Origin: Nitrospinota bacterium
Lineage (GTDB): Bacteria; UBA8248
NCBI GenBank assembly: GCA_026706735.1
Contig: JAPOYD010000177.1
Coordinates: forward strand, 1,762 to 57,879
Direction of reading: 5' to 3'
DNA length: 56,118 nucleotides
The notes under the pieces are model-generated. The model searched no databases and had not been told where the DNA came from. It saw nothing but the letters and a program-made list of their open reading frames with translations. Both the position numbers and the translations under genes were made by a program. This document shows positions 9,478-17,374 of this stretch, in pieces (positions within the stretch are counted from its first letter, which is position 1; each line of letters starts with the position of its first letter).

Positions 9478-10368
9478 ATGTACGATGAGATTATCTACTA
9501 CAGCGACGGCCTCAAAATCGCGGCCCATCTCTATACGCCCAAAGGCTGGAAAGCGGGCGACCCGCCCGGACCCGCCATCATCTGTCTGCACGGCTACAGC
9601 GGGATGAAGGAGGTCTACGGGATGGACGTGCCCAGACGTCTCTGGGAGGAGGGCTACTTCATCCTGGCGCCCGATCACCGCGGCTTCGGCAAGAGCGAGG
9701 GCGAGCGCGGCCGCCAGCGGCCCCTGGAGCAGGCGCAGGACACCTACGACGCCATCTCCTACATGGAGACGGTCGAGGGCGTGGACCCCGAGCGGATCGG
9801 CATTTTCGGCACGAGCTTCGGCGGGGCGAACGCCATCTGGGTGGCGGCCTTCGATGAGCGCGTGAAGGTGGTGGTCTCATCCGTGGGGGTGCACGAGGGC
9901 GAGCGCTGGATGCGCTCGGTCCGGAGGCCGCACGAGTGGGATTCGTTCCAGAAGACAGTCATGGAGGCGGCCCAAAAGCGCGTCACCACCGGCGAGCCGA
10001 CCACCATGCCGCTGCCCGAGATCATGCTCTGCGACCCCCATACGCTCAAGGTCATCCAGGAGAACCACCAGAAGCACGCCGACTACGTGAAGGACTACGA
10101 CCTGCAAAGCGCGGAAGCCTGCTGGCGCTACAAGCCCGAGTGGGTGGCGGACAGGATCGCCCCGCGCCCCGTCATGTTCATCTATTCGGAAAACGATTTT
10201 CTGGTGCCCGTGCAGGAGCAAATCAGTTGCTATGAGGCCTGCGGGGAACCCAAGAAGATCGTGAAACTCCCCGGCGCGCAGCATTACGAGTCCTATTATT
10301 TCTGCAGCCCCGAGCACCACGAGATCGGCATGGTCGAGGCTATTGAGTGGTTCGGGAAGTATTTGTAG
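9478..10368 (+). CDS. Alpha/beta-hydrolase (dienelactone hydrolase/peptidase-like)
   Basis: This is a 296-residue cytosolic alpha/beta-hydrolase. It shows a LHGYSG oxyanion segment near residue 38, the DHRGFGKS strand, the nucleophile Ser113 in GTSFGG, a probable acid Asp in SENDFLVP, and a probable catalytic His in GAQHYES. An extra lid-like segment sits between about 140 and 210. The substrate is unknown; esters, lactones or acyl-peptides are all possible for this superfamily. A strong GGAGGGGA ribosome site precedes the ATG. It starts the accessory patch after the trp genes and has no obvious pathway link to them. Confidence 0.85.
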   Translation: MYDEIIYYSDGLKIAAHLYTPKGWKAGDPPGPAIICLHGYSGMKEVYGMDVPRRLWEEGYFILAPDHRGFGKSEGERGRQRPLEQAQDTYDAISYMETVEGVDPERIGIFGTSFGGANAIWVAAFDERVKVVVSSVGVHEGERWMRSVRRPHEWDSFQKTVMEAAQKRVTTGEPTTMPLPEIMLCDPHTLKVIQENHQKHADYVKDYDLQSAEACWRYKPEWVADRIAPRPVMFIYSENDFLVPVQEQISCYEACGEPKKIVKLPGAQHYESYYFCSPEHHEIGMVEAIEWFGKYL

Positions 10369-10480
10369 CTACCGCTTCATAGCCGGCTTGATGGGAGTTT
10401 GCCGGGTTTGTGCTCCTGTTCGTGAATTGGGTATTATGTCCGGCGAGCCTGCCATCCCCTGATGAGAGCCAGTATCTCCA

Positions 10481-11803
10481 ATGACCAGGCAACTTCACCT
10501 CAATTTGTTCATCCAGTCCCGGGGTCATCACGAAGCTGCCTGGAACCATCCCGATTCTTCGGCGGCCTTGCTTACCGATGTAGACTATTACGTGGATTTG
10601 GCTCAACGTGCGGAGAGGGCGCTTTTTGATTCGATCTTTTTCGCCGATTCACTGATGTTGGCGCCGGATGCTGCGCGGTCCGGGCGACTCTGGCTGGAAC
10701 CCGTCACTTTACTGGCGGCGCTCGCCGTCGCAACCGAGCGGATCGGGCTGATCGCGACGGGGTCGAGCACATATTCCGAGGCCTTCAACCTCGCGCGGCA
10801 GTTCAGCTCGATCGATCACATCAGCAATGGCCGCGCCGGCTGGAATATCGTCACCACCTGGATGGCGAAGGTCGCGCGCAATTACGGTGATGCGGGTCAG
10901 GACAGTCATGCGGACCGCTACCTGATGGCCGAGGAGTTCGTCCAGGTCGTCAAGGATTTGTGGGACAGCTGGGCCGATGACGCCGTGGTTGATGATCGCG
11001 ACGGCGGCGTCTACGCCAAAAGCGATCGCATTCGTCCAATCGACTTCAGCGGCAAGTACTATAGCGTCGCGGGGCCGCTGACCCTGCCGCGCAGTCCGCA
11101 GGGGCGGCCGGTGCTGGTGCAGGCGGGCTCGTCGGATGCCGGACGTGACTTTGCTTCGCGTCACGCCGAGGCGGTATTTACGGCCCACCTCGAAAAGGCG
11201 ACGGCGCAGAAGTTTTACACGGATATCAAGAAGCGAGCGGTTGCGGCGGGTCGTGACGCGAGCCAGGTCCTGATTCTGCCTGGTCTGAGCCCGATGATCG
11301 CGTCGACCGAGACCGAAGCGAAACGGATGGAACAGGAGCTCAATGAGAACAATGACCCGGAGATTGGTCGCCGAACGCTCTCTTCACGGTTCGACGGACA
11401 TGATTTCTCGCATTTGCCGCTGGACCGGCCGCTGACACCGGACGACTTCCCTCCACCCTCCGGTGTCGAAACCATGCGCAGCCGGTCCGAATTGGTCGTC
11501 GATCTCGTGCGCAACGAAGGCCTTACCTTGCGGCAGCTTCTGGCCCGTTTCGCCGGTGCTCGCGGCCACTTTACTTTCGCCGGCACGCCCGGGCAGGTCG
11601 CCGATTTGATTGAGGACTGGTTCCGGGACGGCGCCGCCGACGGTTTCAATGTGATGCCGCCGCTTTTTCCCACGATGCTGGATGCTTTTGTTGAAGAGGT
11701 GATTCCGATTCTTCAGCGTCGCGGGCTGTTCCGGACGGAATATAAAGGCAAGACGTTGCGGGATCACTATGGGCTCGATCGACCCGCCGGGCGGTTTTGG
11801 TAG
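10481..11803 (+). CDS. NtaA/SnaA/DszA-type flavin-dependent monooxygenase
   Basis: The 440-residue product belongs to the luciferase-like (LLM) flavin monooxygenases of the nitrilotriacetate monooxygenase group. Visible signs are the HxxAW segment near the N-terminus (HHEAAWNHP), the ALFDSIFFAD strand, the GLIATGSSTY core with SEAFNLARQFSSIDHISNGRAGWNIVT, and the PRSPQGRPVLVQAGSS flavin/phosphate-side loop. Members use FMNH2 from a separate reductase to oxidise amines, thioethers or sulfones. No flavin reductase or transporter is adjacent, so the substrate is not predictable. The ribosome site is weak. It is a likely accessory gene. Confidence 0.88.
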   Translation: MTRQLHLNLFIQSRGHHEAAWNHPDSSAALLTDVDYYVDLAQRAERALFDSIFFADSLMLAPDAARSGRLWLEPVTLLAALAVATERIGLIATGSSTYSEAFNLARQFSSIDHISNGRAGWNIVTTWMAKVARNYGDAGQDSHADRYLMAEEFVQVVKDLWDSWADDAVVDDRDGGVYAKSDRIRPIDFSGKYYSVAGPLTLPRSPQGRPVLVQAGSSDAGRDFASRHAEAVFTAHLEKATAQKFYTDIKKRAVAAGRDASQVLILPGLSPMIASTETEAKRMEQELNENNDPEIGRRTLSSRFDGHDFSHLPLDRPLTPDDFPPPSGVETMRSRSELVVDLVRNEGLTLRQLLARFAGARGHFTFAGTPGQVADLIEDWFRDGAADGFNVMPPLFPTMLDAFVEEVIPILQRRGLFRTEYKGKTLRDHYGLDRPAGRFW

Positions 11804-11933
11804 ATGAAAAGACGTGGAATTTTTCAGGCATCGTACCGTCGGTCTTCCCCGAGGGAGATCGACCCTCAAGGGAGGAGTATTTTTTGCTTATTCTTGGGTC
11901 GCGTTAAACTCTCGTTCACCGGGGGATGCTCAC

Positions 11934-12041
11934 CCCCCTCACGCAATCCTCGTTCCGAACTTCTCTATCGCCCCTCCAACAGCGTAAGCTTGGGCCTAGG
12001 TGCATCGTTCAGATAGAGCGTCCCGTTCTCGATGCGGGGCC
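11934..12041 (-). pseudogene. Decayed copy of the 3' end of the adjacent enolase-superfamily gene
   Basis: About 100 bases here match the 3' end of the gene at 12328-13461 (about 12330-12430) on the same strand, at roughly five of six positions by eye. Reading the minus strand gives a PRIENGTLYLNDAP stretch identical to the intact protein. One base is missing in a C-run, so the frame shifts and hits a stop. It is a remnant of a partial tandem duplication or of a second gene that has decayed. The rest of 11804-12327 holds no gene that can be supported. Confidence 0.8.
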
Positions 12042-12062
12042 GGCCCCAGGCTGGTAGAGCGG

Positions 12063-12118
12063 CCCGGATATATCCGGGAACGTTTGCCGTGCGGTGAATA
12101 GGAGCATTATTCACCGCA
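12063..12118 (+). repeat. Palindrome plus 11-bp hairpin in gene-free DNA
   Basis: CCCGGATATATCCGGG (12063-12078) is a perfect 16-base palindrome. Ten bases further on, TGCGGTGAATA (12090-12100) pairs perfectly with TATTCACCGCA (12108-12118) around a 7-base loop. No T-run follows, so it is not a normal terminator. The site lies in the debris region between the monooxygenase and the enolase-superfamily gene and could be a repeat end or a protein-binding site. Confidence 0.5.
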
Positions 12119-12327
12119 TTTCGTGCGGCGAATTTACTTGCTCATGTAATAGACAAAAACATTATCTATATGAACATCATAGCTGGCCAAACTTCACCTG
12201 GGACGCCCGAAAACTCGCCTTGATGCTTGTCGGACAGGGTCGCAGGGCAAGCCCTGAACTAGATTCAGCAGCGCAGAATAACAATAGGGTTGTCTGACGA
12301 ATCGCTCAGCACCTTCATCGTTCCCCT

Positions 12328-13461
12328 TCACGCGATCCTTGTCCCGAACTTCTCTATCGCCCCCTCCGAGAGCGTAAGCCCCAGCCCCGGCGCGTCGTTC
12401 AGATAGAGCGTCCCGTTCTCGATGCGGGGCGGGTTCTCGAAGAGTTCCGCCTGGAGCGGGTCGCGCTCGGGGTCCGTGAACGATTCCACGATGCAGCCCG
12501 CCGGCGAGGCCGCCACGATGTGGGCGTGGATGAAGCAGTCGTGGTGCGGCGCGATTTCCACGTGGTTGAGTTCCGCCAGGGCCGCGAGTTTTCTGCCCAT
12601 GGTGAATCCGCCCATGCGCGTGCAGTCGAACTGCACGATGTCTATCGCCTGCTCCTCCAGCAGCGCGCGCACGCCGTGGCCCGTCTGCTCGCTCTCCCCG
12701 GCAGAGAGGGGGATGTCCGTCTTTCGCGCGAGAATCTTTAGCTCGCGCCTGTCGTCGAACCAGCGCACGGGTTCTTCGAGCCAGCGGGGGCGGATTTCGG
12801 TGAGCAGGCGCGTGCCCTCGATGGCGGTGGGCAAATCCCAGGCGCTGTTCACGTCCAACATGAGTTCGGCCTCATCGCCGATGACCTCGCGGATGACCCG
12901 CAGGCGCTCCATGTCCTCCGCGAGCGAGGCGCCGCCGATTTTCGCCTTGAACGCCCGGTGCCCCTGATCGCGGAGCATTTCCATCTCCTCGCGCAACTCA
13001 TTCAAATCCTTTCCGTCGCGGTAATAGGCGCAGGTGACGTAGCAGGGGACTTCCTCCCGGAAGCCGCCGAAGAGGCGGAACAGGGGCTGGCCCGAGGCTT
13101 TTCCCAATAAATCCCACATGGCGAGGTCGAGGGCCGCGCTGGTGATGAGCAGTCCGTTCCGGGACCAATCCTTCACAAAGGCGAGCTTCTGATGGGTGAT
13201 GGAGAAAACCTTCTCATACAGCCTCTCGGGCGCGAGCGCGTCTTCGCCGATGATGAGTTCCTTGAGCCCTTCGTTGAACATCTCCGCCGCGCCCTTGATG
13301 AGCAGTCGGCTGCTGCCCAGGCCGAAGCCTTCCAGCCCCTCGTCGGTTTTGAGCCGTATCAGCAACTCGTTCGCCTGGTGGACGGGGTAATGGCTGACCC
13401 AGTGGCCTCGCTCCTCGGGCGGGCCGGTGAGCATATACGCTTCCACGTCTGTAATCTTCAT
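12328..13461 (-). CDS. Mandelate racemase/muconate lactonizing enzyme-type enolase-superfamily protein
   Basis: This 377-residue protein has an N-terminal capping domain and a TIM barrel. The catalytic set of the superfamily is visible: a KxK pair (K172 and K174 in FKAKIGG), metal ligands D203 (LDVNSAWD), E229/E230 (WLEEP) and E256 (SAGES), and a His-rich APHHD near 306. This pattern fits mandelate-racemase subgroup dehydratases or epimerases acting on sugar acids or similar alpha-hydroxy/carboxy compounds; the exact substrate is not predictable. The ATG at 13461 is preferred over one seven codons upstream because GAGGG precedes it at normal spacing. It points against its neighbours and is divergent from pheA. 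A broken copy of its 3' end lies at 11934-12041. Confidence 0.9.
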   Translation of the reverse strand: MKITDVEAYMLTGPPEERGHWVSHYPVHQANELLIRLKTDEGLEGFGLGSSRLLIKGAAEMFNEGLKELIIGEDALAPERLYEKVFSITHQKLAFVKDWSRNGLLITSAALDLAMWDLLGKASGQPLFRLFGGFREEVPCYVTCAYYRDGKDLNELREEMEMLRDQGHRAFKAKIGGASLAEDMERLRVIREVIGDEAELMLDVNSAWDLPTAIEGTRLLTEIRPRWLEEPVRWFDDRRELKILARKTDIPLSAGESEQTGHGVRALLEEQAIDIVQFDCTRMGGFTMGRKLAALAELNHVEIAPHHDCFIHAHIVAASPAGCIVESFTDPERDPLQAELFENPPRIENGTLYLNDAPGLGLTLSEGAIEKFGTRIA

Positions 13462-13536
13462 TTTTCCCTCATGATTTCGCATGAAACCTCGGTAGCCGTC
13501 GGTGAACCCCGGCCAGTTTGCCAGAGCTTCGGGGCG

Positions 13537-13565
13537 TTCACAATCGCGGGGCCTTGGGGTAGGAT
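13537..13565 (+). promoter_or_regulatory. Candidate promoter of pheA
   Basis: TTCACA (13537-13542) and TAGGAT (13560-13565) are spaced by 17 bases, about 45 bases before the pheA start, in the gap between divergent genes. The match to the sigma70 consensus is moderate. Confidence 0.4.
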
Positions 13566-13610
13566 AGCGCGGTTCTTGAGGGAGAGCTTTCTCGTAAACA
13601 GGGTGTAGTC

Positions 13611-14450
13611 ATGAATGATTTGCCGAGAGTGAGCTATCTGGGGCCTGAGGCCACCTTCACGCACGAGGCTGCCATATTGCGCTTCGGCGAGGGGGCCTCT
13701 CTCACACCCGAGCAGAGCATCGACGACGTGTTCGATGAGGTGGAAGGCCGCCGCTCGCGTTGGGGCGTGGTTCCGATAGAGAACGCGATAGAGGGCACGG
13801 TCAACATCACCCTGGACAGGCTGCTGGAATCTCCGCTGTTGGTGGAGGGTGAAATCTGCCTGCCCATCGACATCCACCTGCTCACGAATGCAGGTTCCAT
13901 CGAGGAGGTGGAGCGCATACTCAGCCACCCTCACGCGGTGGCGCAGTGCCGCACGTGGCTTCGCGAGAGGGTCCCCGGCGTCCGGGTCGAGCAGGTGCTG
14001 AGCACGTCATTGGCGGCGAAGATGGCCGCCGATGACCCGAAACTCGCGGCCCTGGGCAGCCGGCTGGCGGCCGAGCATTACGGGCTGAAGATTCTAGAGG
14101 AAAAACTCGATTCCGAGATCATCAACGTGACGCGCTTTTTCGTCATCGGAACCGAAAAACCCGAGCGTGGGGCGCAATCGAAGACGAGTCTGTTCTTCGA
14201 GCTGCCGAACCAGTCGGGCGCGCTTTATAAGGCGCTTGCGCCCATCGCGGAGCGCAGGCTGAACATGACGAAAATCGAATCCCGCCCATCGAGAAGAGTG
14301 GCGTGGGAATATATCTTCTACATGGAAATCGATGGTTTCGCGGAAGACGAGGCAATCGCACAAGGTATTTCGGAATTGAGGAATCTGGCGGATTTTATTC
14401 GCGTGCTGGGTTCGTACCCCGTACTACAGCGAGCGCGCGAGGAGAATTGA
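13611..14450 (+). CDS. pheA: Prephenate dehydratase
   Basis: This enzyme decarboxylates and dehydrates prephenate to phenylpyruvate. The 279-residue protein is a stand-alone dehydratase with no chorismate mutase domain. It shows GPEATFTHEAA at the start, PIENAIEGTVN in the first lobe, the catalytic TRF motif (VTRFFVIG), and a C-terminal ACT domain with GALYKAL and the ESRP motif that binds Phe in the family, so feedback inhibition by Phe is likely. A separate chorismate mutase gene is not seen in this window. It begins the aromatic block pheA-hisC-tyrA. Confidence 0.96.
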   Translation: MNDLPRVSYLGPEATFTHEAAILRFGEGASLTPEQSIDDVFDEVEGRRSRWGVVPIENAIEGTVNITLDRLLESPLLVEGEICLPIDIHLLTNAGSIEEVERILSHPHAVAQCRTWLRERVPGVRVEQVLSTSLAAKMAADDPKLAALGSRLAAEHYGLKILEEKLDSEIINVTRFFVIGTEKPERGAQSKTSLFFELPNQSGALYKALAPIAERRLNMTKIESRPSRRVAWEYIFYMEIDGFAEDEAIAQGISELRNLADFIRVLGSYPVLQRAREEN

Positions 14451-14451
14451 C

Positions 14452-14520
14452 ATGGGGAGTTTTGCGGGTTTTTTCGGGCGTGAGGCTCTATCGACGCAGG
14501 GGCGTGAGGAGAGGGGATGA
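14452..14520 (+). CDS. Possible Phe-containing mini-ORF coupled to hisC
   Basis: This 22-codon ORF starts with ATG 8 bases after GGAGAA and ends with a TGA that overlaps the hisC start as ATGA. Three of its first eight codons are Phe (MGSFAGFF). No homologue is recognised. The good ribosome site and exact overlap suggest it is translated and coupled to hisC. Whether it acts as a leader that senses Phe-tRNA is speculation; no terminator follows. It could be chance. Confidence 0.35.
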   Translation: MGSFAGFFGREALSTQGREERG

Positions 14521-15605
14521 AATTTCAAAGGGCGCGGCCCGTTTCGGACATCATCGTCTACCAGCCGGGAAAGCCGGTGGAGGAACTCGAGCGCGAACTC
14601 GGCATCGCCGACTCCATCAAGGTGGCCTCGAACGAAAACCCCCTGGGGCCGTCGCCAAAGGCCGTGGAAGCCGTGAACAGTGCTATTCAGGAACTGCACC
14701 GCTACCCCGACGGCGGGGGTTTTTATCTCAAAAACGCGCTGGCAGAACATCATGGCCTTCAGCCTGGTAATTTCGTTCTCGGAAACGGAACGAACGAAGT
14801 ACTGGAGATTCTGGCGCATGCGTACCTGGACCCCGGCGATCCCGTGGTTTTCTCAGAGGGCGCCTTTATCGTCTACTACATCGTTTCTCAGCTTACTTCT
14901 TGTGAGATCAGGCGCTCGCCGATGCGCGATTATCACCAGGACCTGGGCGCCATGGCGGACCTGGTCTGCGAGAAGACGAAAATCGTATTCCTCGCGAATC
15001 CCAACAACCCCACGGGTACGGCGGTGGGGGAGGGGAAACTCCGGGAATTTCTGGGAAAAATCCCACAGACCACCCTCGTCGTCATGGACGAGGCCTATTG
15101 CCACTATGCGCATCTGGAGGATTACCCCGACGCCGCGCAGATGCTCGATGAATTCCCGAACCTGGTCGCGATGCGCACCTTCTCGAAGGTCTACGGGCTG
15201 GCCGGCCTGCGTGTCGGCTACGGCGTGGCGGATGCGGAGGTCGCGGGGGCGATGGAGAGCGTCCGCGAGCCGTTCAACGTGAATTCCCTGGCTCTCGTGG
15301 CCGCTCAGGCCGCCTTGGGAGACATCGAGCACGTCGAAAGGTCGGTCGCCGTGAACGCCGAGGGCCGGGAGTATTTCGTGTACGAACTGTCGGCCATGGG
15401 CCTTCCCTTCGTGCCCACGCAGGGGAATTTCATGATGGTCGAGGTGGGTGAAGCGATGGGGGTGTACGAAGCGCTGCTCAGGGAGGGCGTCATCGTCCGG
15501 CCCGTGGCGGGATACGGTTTTCCGCGCCACCTGCGGATTTCCATCGGCACGCCGCAGGAGAACGAAGAGGTTATCAAGGCGTTGTATAAAGTGCTAAATA
15601 TATAA
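14517..15605 (+). CDS. hisC: Histidinol-phosphate/aromatic aminotransferase, HisC family
   Basis: This PLP-dependent fold type I aminotransferase has 362 residues. Seen are the SNENPLGPSP motif, GNGTNEVLE for cofactor phosphate contact, NPNNPTGT, the DEAYCHYA Asp/Tyr segment, the Schiff-base Lys224 in RTFSKVYGLAG, and a final RISIGT Arg motif. HisC enzymes often also transaminate phenylpyruvate and hydroxyphenylpyruvate or prephenate. Its place between pheA and tyrA suggests it serves Phe/Tyr synthesis here, perhaps besides histidine. The ATG lies in a GAGGAGAGGGG-ATG context. Confidence 0.93.
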   Translation: MKFQRARPVSDIIVYQPGKPVEELERELGIADSIKVASNENPLGPSPKAVEAVNSAIQELHRYPDGGGFYLKNALAEHHGLQPGNFVLGNGTNEVLEILAHAYLDPGDPVVFSEGAFIVYYIVSQLTSCEIRRSPMRDYHQDLGAMADLVCEKTKIVFLANPNNPTGTAVGEGKLREFLGKIPQTTLVVMDEAYCHYAHLEDYPDAAQMLDEFPNLVAMRTFSKVYGLAGLRVGYGVADAEVAGAMESVREPFNVNSLALVAAQAALGDIEHVERSVAVNAEGREYFVYELSAMGLPFVPTQGNFMMVEVGEAMGVYEALLREGVIVRPVAGYGFPRHLRISIGTPQENEEVIKALYKVLNI

Positions 15606-15662
15606 ATATAACAATTGGATACATATATAATTTAATGTAATTTATAGAGTAATGAAAAGGAT

Positions 15663-16529
15663 ATGAAAGTGCTTTTCGAGCAGATGACCATCATTGGCGT
15701 GGGGCTGATCGGCGGCTCGCTGGCCCGGGCCGCCCGGGAGAGAGGCCTCGTATCGAGATTCATCGGCGCAGGCCGGAGTCTGGGCAACCTCGAGCGCGCG
15801 CTTGAGCTTGGCGTCGTGGATCGCTTCGAGACGGACCACTTGGAGGCGGTGCGCGATTCAGACCTCGTGGTGGTGTGCACTCCCGTGCGCTCGTCGGTGC
15901 GGGTGACGGAGGCGATTCTGCCCGCGATGGCTCCCGGGGCCGTACTTACCGACGTGGGCAGCGTAAAGGCGCCCTACGTGCGGGCGGTGGAGGCGATGGA
16001 TTTGGGAGATGTGAAATTCCTGGCGAGCCATCCCGTCGCCGGAGGCGAGAAAACCGGGGTGGAGGCGAGTTTTTCCTCCCTTTTCGAAGCGCATCAGACC
16101 ATCCTGACGCCGACGGAGCGAACGCACCCCGGAACCATCGAACGTTTGCGCGCGCTTTGGGAGGGAGTAGGCGCAAATGTCGAGATTCTCGACCCGGAAA
16201 CCCACGACCGCGTGATGGCCGACATCAGCCATCTCCCACATCTGGTGGCCTACGCCATGATGAACACCGCCCTCGGGGGGGAGGCGCTCCGGCATGCGGC
16301 AAGCGGGTTTCGGGATTTTTCCCGAATCGCATCCTCGGGGGCGGAAATGTGGCGTGAAATCTGCGAGGACAACCAGGAGGCGCTTCTGGACGCGCTGGAC
16401 AGGTTTGAGAGAGAGCTGGCGGATCTTCGCCGTTTGCTGGAAGAGACGGATTCCGAGGGGCTCGAGCGTGCGTTTCAAAGGGCCAAGGACGGCCGGGACG
16501 AATGGGCGCGTAAAAAGGGTTGGGCTTGA
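15663..16529 (+). CDS. tyrA: Prephenate (or arogenate) dehydrogenase
   Basis: TyrA oxidatively decarboxylates prephenate or arogenate towards tyrosine. The 288-residue protein has the Rossmann motif GVGLIGGSLA, the VCTPVRSS strand, DVGSVKAP, the catalytic His segment SHPVAGGEKTG, and the helical dimerisation domain with DISHLPHL. No ACT or chorismate mutase domain is fused. An AT-rich 57-base gap with a TATAAT-like box separates it from hisC, so it may have its own promoter. It overlaps cmk by 10 bases. Confidence 0.95.
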   Translation: MKVLFEQMTIIGVGLIGGSLARAARERGLVSRFIGAGRSLGNLERALELGVVDRFETDHLEAVRDSDLVVVCTPVRSSVRVTEAILPAMAPGAVLTDVGSVKAPYVRAVEAMDLGDVKFLASHPVAGGEKTGVEASFSSLFEAHQTILTPTERTHPGTIERLRALWEGVGANVEILDPETHDRVMADISHLPHLVAYAMMNTALGGEALRHAASGFRDFSRIASSGAEMWREICEDNQEALLDALDRFERELADLRRLLEETDSEGLERAFQRAKDGRDEWARKKGWA

Positions 16530-17239
16530 GAGAGAAATCGCGCCGAGAATCAGCCGGCATCGTCATTCCCATCGATGGGCCTGCGGGATCCGGGAAGAGC
16601 ACGGCGGCCAAGGGGATCGCGGAGAGGCTGGGTTTCGACTATCTTGAAAGCGGCGCGCTCTACCGGGCGGTGGGTTACCGGGTTTTGAGGAAGAACCGAG
16701 AGGGTGATTTCGAGAGTCGGGCGGTCGACTCCGCGCGTGATTTGCGTTTCGAGTGCCGCAAGGAGGAGAGCGAGTGGAGGAACGTCCTGGATGGAGAGGA
16801 CGTTACCGATGCGCTCCGCGACGAAGAGATAAGCGATATGGCGTCGCGCGTGTCGGCGATACCCGGAGTTCGGGAGGCGCTGCTCGATTTTCAAAGGAAT
16901 TACGGGCGGGAGCGCGGGGCCGTCATCGATGGGCGCGACATCGGCACGGTCGTTTTCCCGGAAGCCAGGCTTAAATTCTTTCTCGACGCGGACATCGAGG
17001 TGCGAATCCAGCGGCGCTTCGCCGAACTCGAGGCGAGGGGAGTCTCCTTTCACCCCGATCATCTGCGCGAAGACTTGAAGCGCAGGGACGAGAGAGATCG
17101 CCACAGAGCCAGCGCACCGCTGCGCAAGGCCGAGGACGCCGTGGAGATCCAAACGAGCGAAATGGGCGTTGACCGGGTGCTCGAGGTCATGTTAGAGAAC
17201 ATCCGCTCGGTTTACGGGGAAGTTATTGAGGATGCTTGA
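16520..17239 (+). CDS. cmk: Cytidylate kinase
   Basis: Cmk phosphorylates CMP and dCMP. The product is up to 239 residues from a TTG at 16520; a second TTG lies two codons later and the true start is uncertain, since both fall at the end of tyrA. The P-loop DGPAGSGKSTAAKGIA, the LESGALYRAV segment, the GRDIGTVVFPEA motif and the R-rich lid (LKRRDERDRHR) are all present. In many proteobacteria aroA lies between tyrA and cmk; here it is missing and the two genes overlap instead. rpsA follows, a widely conserved pairing. Confidence 0.95.
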   Translation: MGLREKSRRESAGIVIPIDGPAGSGKSTAAKGIAERLGFDYLESGALYRAVGYRVLRKNREGDFESRAVDSARDLRFECRKEESEWRNVLDGEDVTDALRDEEISDMASRVSAIPGVREALLDFQRNYGRERGAVIDGRDIGTVVFPEARLKFFLDADIEVRIQRRFAELEARGVSFHPDHLREDLKRRDERDRHRASAPLRKAEDAVEIQTSEMGVDRVLEVMLENIRSVYGEVIEDA

Positions 17240-17247
17240 GTTGCGAG

Positions 17248-17276
17248 TTGATTCTCTCTTTTCTCGGGTGTAGTAT
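17248..17276 (+). promoter_or_regulatory. Probable rpsA promoter
   Basis: TTGATT (17248-17253) and TAGTAT (17271-17276) are spaced by exactly 17 bases, close to the sigma70 consensus. It leaves a leader of about 90 bases before rpsA. Confidence 0.55.
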
Positions 17277-17374
17277 GATTTTTTCCGCTAATTTCATGCC
17301 GATGACTGTGATAGCGATGGGCGCTTGAGCCGTGGCGGCAATTTTCTTTTCTCAGAACGAGGTAACGCAAACAG

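Noticed and set aside
12094..12297. 67-codon open frame in the gap after the monooxygenase
   Set aside because: No ribosome site, no known motif, and it runs through the hairpin and debris.
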